This document shows, in pieces, positions 5,622-8,150 of a stretch of 8,150 nucleotides of DNA; position 1 is the stretch's first letter; every line of letters begins with the position of its first letter. The translations under genes and the position numbers were made by a program. The notes beneath the pieces are model-generated. The model made no database searches. It was not told where the DNA came from and was given only the letters and a program-made list of their open reading frames with translations. Origin of the DNA: Nitrospirae bacterium RIFCSPLOW2_12_42_9 (lineage in GTDB: Bacteria > Nitrospirota > 9FT-COMBO-42-15 > HDB-SIOI813); contig MHER01000186.1 in NCBI GenBank assembly GCA_001805205.1, forward strand, positions 1-8,150. The letters run 5' to 3'.

Positions 5622-8150
5622 ATGATAGGCCGGATTGGCAAAAAGATGCTTTTCTGGATAATTGTCCTGGTTGTTTTCCCTCTGTTAGCAACAAACCTCT
5701 TTATCTATAAGCAACAAAAAAGGGTCCTGAAAGAACATATATATCACTCCCTTATCCATTTTACCCATACAGTTGAATCGCAGATACTTTCTACCCTTTA
5801 CCTGAAAAAAGAAAGGGTAAAGGACTTCAGCACTGATGGCTTTATCAGGCTAAATCTTGAAGCGATAAATTCTCAGCCAGGCAATATAGGCCACCGGGAA
5901 AGACTTAACAACCACCTTACAAAAAACAAGCTGCAACTGGATAATGATATTGCTGATATATCAGTCTACAATAAGAAAGGAGAACTTATTGCATCCACTA
6001 ATGACGGGCGACTCAGGAAAAGTCTCAGTAATCCGGAATATTACTACCATCAGGCAAGAGGTGTCGATGTTAGGATAGAAGAAGGTATCAACCATCAAAG
6101 AAAGATTATCATATCTGCGCCTGTTTCTGATAACAGAGGCTATGACATAAACGGATTGATTGTTATCAGATTCAAGGCTGATTTGCTTAAGAATATCCTT
6201 CATCATAGTTTGGAACTGATCCATGACCCCCAGGTAGATCAGGGTAATTTTATTTATGAGGAACAAATCTATATTGTGGATACTGATAAGACCATTATTG
6301 TATCCAACAGACCTGAACTGATCGGAAAGTATATGGACAAGGAGATAGTCAGTGATGGTTTTTCTGCTGATAAAAAGATCATTGGAGAATTTACAGACAT
6401 ATTTGACAGTAAGAGGATAGGTGCTGCCCTGCACATACATACTCCTGAATTACTGCTAATTACATCATTCTCAAAATCTGAGGTATTTGCACCATTATAC
6501 AGGATGATACTCTGGATAACCTTATTTACCCTTACAGGAATAATATTAGTTATAATACTCGCTATTTTGCTAACGAGGAAGATAACAAGACCTATAATGA
6601 ATATTGCAAGGATTACTGAACAGATTTCAAAGGGTGATTTAGATCAGCGTATTTCGATTGATAATGAAGACGATGAAATCTCCCAACTTGGAAACGCATT
6701 CAATAATATGGCAATAAGATTACAAAAGACCTTCCGGGATATGGAAAATAAGGAGAAGGGATTGGAATTTCTGCAATCCATAATAAAGGAGATCAGTGAG
6801 GCACCGGATATGGACTCAGCCTTTAAGATAATGCTCAGCAGGATATGTAATACAATAGGGTGGGTCTGCGGAGAGGTATGGGTTCCGGATTCTGACGGCA
6901 TATCCCTTGTATGTGCGAGGTTATGGGTGAACAGTGATATCGGTGAAGATTTTACTGTATTCCGCAGGCGGTGCACCCTGCACCCTGGCCAGGGACTGCC
7001 AGGCCGGTCATGGTTATTTAAAAGAGCTGAATGGATCAGGGGTGTTGTTTTGAGCAAAGAAATATGTATACGCAACAAAGGCGGTGTGGAAATTGAACTT
7101 AGGGTTGGTATGGCAATTCCTATCATCAATGATAATAATGTAATGGGTGTGATGGTCTTTTACAAATCTGAAGAAGGAAAGGATGATAAGGAACAGTGTA
7201 ATATAATATCAGCAATTGCGACACAGATTGGATCTATCATTATGCGTAAGAAGGCAGAGAATGCTGTAAGGGATAGTGAACACAAGTACAGGATACTCCT
7301 TGAGAACCTGCCGCAGAAGATATACCTGAAAGATGCAACATCAACCTACATATTCTGCAATCAGAACTATGCAAAGGATTTGAAGATTAATGCAGACGAT
7401 ATCAAAGGTAAAACAGATTATGACTTTTTTCCGAAAGAACTTGCTGAAAAATACAGTGCAGATGATAAAAGGATTATGGAGACAGGAAAGGTTGAGGAAT
7501 TAGAAGAGACATATTTATCAAATGGAGAGGAGACCTTAGTCAGGACAGTGAAGGTTCCGGTCAGAAATGGGAATGGAAATATCAGGGGAGTATTAGGAAT
7601 ATTCTGGGATATAACAAATTTAAAGCGCGCTGAAAATGAGAGGGCTGAGATGGAAACCCAGCTCAGACAGATGCAGAAGATGGAGGCAGTCAGCCAGCTT
7701 ACAAGCGGGATTGCACATGATTTTAATAATATGCTTACTGCAATAATGGGCAATGTATATATACTCCAGACTAAGACTAGTAAAGAGTCATCATTAATGC
7801 CATATATAGAAGAGATTCATTCAACTTCTGAAAGGGCTGCCCTCCTTACTAAGAGATTGCTGACTTTCAGCAGGAAACAAATAGTAGATATAAGACACCT
7901 ATCGCTTAATGAGGTTATACAGAATATAGAGAAACTCTTATTAAGGGTTATTGGAGAAGATATTAATCTCTCAGTCAATTTGTCTGATAAAGAGATTACA
8001 GTTATGGCAGACAGGGGTCAGATGGAGCAGATATTCCTGAACCTTGCTGCAAATGCCAGAGATGCAATGCCTGACGGAGGTATTATATCCATCTGTGCTG
8101 ATACAACATACCTGGATGATAATTTTATTAAGGCACATTCCTATTGCATA
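5622..8150 (+). CDS. Membrane sensor histidine kinase (Cache-like sensor, HAMP, GAF, PAS, HisKA, HATPase), 3'-truncated
   Basis: One uninterrupted frame of 843 codons runs off the right edge. Domains in order: TM helix about 9-29; an extracytoplasmic sensor about 30-294 resembling a double Cache domain ('ISVYNKKGELIAS', later 'IYIVDTDKTIIVSN'); TM helix 295-317; HAMP about 318-372; GAF about 380-541; PAS about 554-668; a short coiled coil; HisKA with phospho-acceptor His699 in GIAHDFNN; and the start of the ATPase domain with N-box Asn807 and Asn811 (NLAANARDAM). The G boxes and any C-terminal receiver lie outside; kinases with this AHDFNN H-box often carry one. The ATG at 5622 starts 8 nt after the gvpF-like stop, with only a weak AGG before it, so translational coupling is likely. 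As the third gene of the sigma-54-type operon beside an NtrC-type regulator, it is the probable cognate kinase. The ligand cannot be told from sequence. Confidence 0.95.
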   Translation, partial: MIGRIGKKMLFWIIVLVVFPLLATNLFIYKQQKRVLKEHIYHSLIHFTHTVESQILSTLYLKKERVKDFSTDGFIRLNLEAINSQPGNIGHRERLNNHLTKNKLQLDNDIADISVYNKKGELIASTNDGRLRKSLSNPEYYYHQARGVDVRIEEGINHQRKIIISAPVSDNRGYDINGLIVIRFKADLLKNILHHSLELIHDPQVDQGNFIYEEQIYIVDTDKTIIVSNRPELIGKYMDKEIVSDGFSADKKIIGEFTDIFDSKRIGAALHIHTPELLLITSFSKSEVFAPLYRMILWITLFTLTGIILVIILAILLTRKITRPIMNIARITEQISKGDLDQRISIDNEDDEISQLGNAFNNMAIRLQKTFRDMENKEKGLEFLQSIIKEISEAPDMDSAFKIMLSRICNTIGWVCGEVWVPDSDGISLVCARLWVNSDIGEDFTVFRRRCTLHPGQGLPGRSWLFKRAEWIRGVVLSKEICIRNKGGVEIELRVGMAIPIINDNNVMGVMVFYKSEEGKDDKEQCNIISAIATQIGSIIMRKKAENAVRDSEHKYRILLENLPQKIYLKDATSTYIFCNQNYAKDLKINADDIKGKTDYDFFPKELAEKYSADDKRIMETGKVEELEETYLSNGEETLVRTVKVPVRNGNGNIRGVLGIFWDITNLKRAENERAEMETQLRQMQKMEAVSQLTSGIAHDFNNMLTAIMGNVYILQTKTSKESSLMPYIEEIHSTSERAALLTKRLLTFSRKQIVDIRHLSLNEVIQNIEKLLLRVIGEDINLSVNLSDKEITVMADRGQMEQIFLNLAANARDAMPDGGIISICADTTYLDDNFIKAHSYCI

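Noticed and set aside
1..8150. Mobile elements, CRISPR arrays, tRNA or rRNA genes
   Set aside because: No transposase or integrase motifs, no regularly spaced repeats and no cloverleaf-like sequence were seen; base use looks even across all the genes.

Overview
The window looks like chromosomal DNA of a Gram-negative, non-fermenting environmental bacterium. GC is roughly 40% by eye, with heavy use of ATA and AGG codons. The gene types (NtrC-family regulator, multi-domain sensor kinase, WD40/caspase protein, GvpL/GvpF protein) fit Nitrospirota, Desulfobacterota or a related deep lineage. This placement is a low-confidence inference; nothing in the window is a taxonomic marker.

Layout. Positions 1-2518 hold a leftward two-gene operon: an exported or membrane-anchored WD40-caspase protein (422-2518), then, after a 19-bp gap, a secreted Ig-like protein cut by the window edge (1-402). 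A 446-bp divergent intergenic region (2519-2964) carries a sigma-70-type promoter for the rightward regulator, a sigma-54-type promoter for the leftward caspase operon, and a cluster of inverted and direct repeats. Positions 2965-4347 encode an NtrC-type response regulator (REC, AAA+ sigma-54 activation domain with GAFTGA, Fis-type HTH). The next 232 bp contain a 15-bp perfect palindrome, an IHF-like site and a near-consensus sigma-54 promoter. That promoter precedes a rightward three-gene operon: a small TPR-like protein (4580-4861), a GvpL/GvpF-family gas vesicle protein (4858-5613, ATGA overlap) and a large membrane histidine kinase (5622 to beyond 8150: extracytoplasmic Cache-like sensor, HAMP, GAF, PAS, HisKA, HATPase). 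The kinase is the largest gene in the right half; it has no stop codon in the window.

Working model (inference). The kinase senses a signal outside the cytoplasm and phosphorylates the NtrC-type regulator. The regulator then fires sigma-54 promoters on both sides: rightward for TPR-GvpF-kinase, giving positive feedback, and leftward for the caspase and its secreted partner. In each promoter region a palindrome is centred 144 bp upstream of the -12 C. The main novelty is a GvpF-like protein without gvpA or any other gas-vesicle gene in view, inside a two-component/sigma-54 locus beside an exported caspase-like protease. No tRNA, rRNA, CRISPR array, transposase or integrase was seen.
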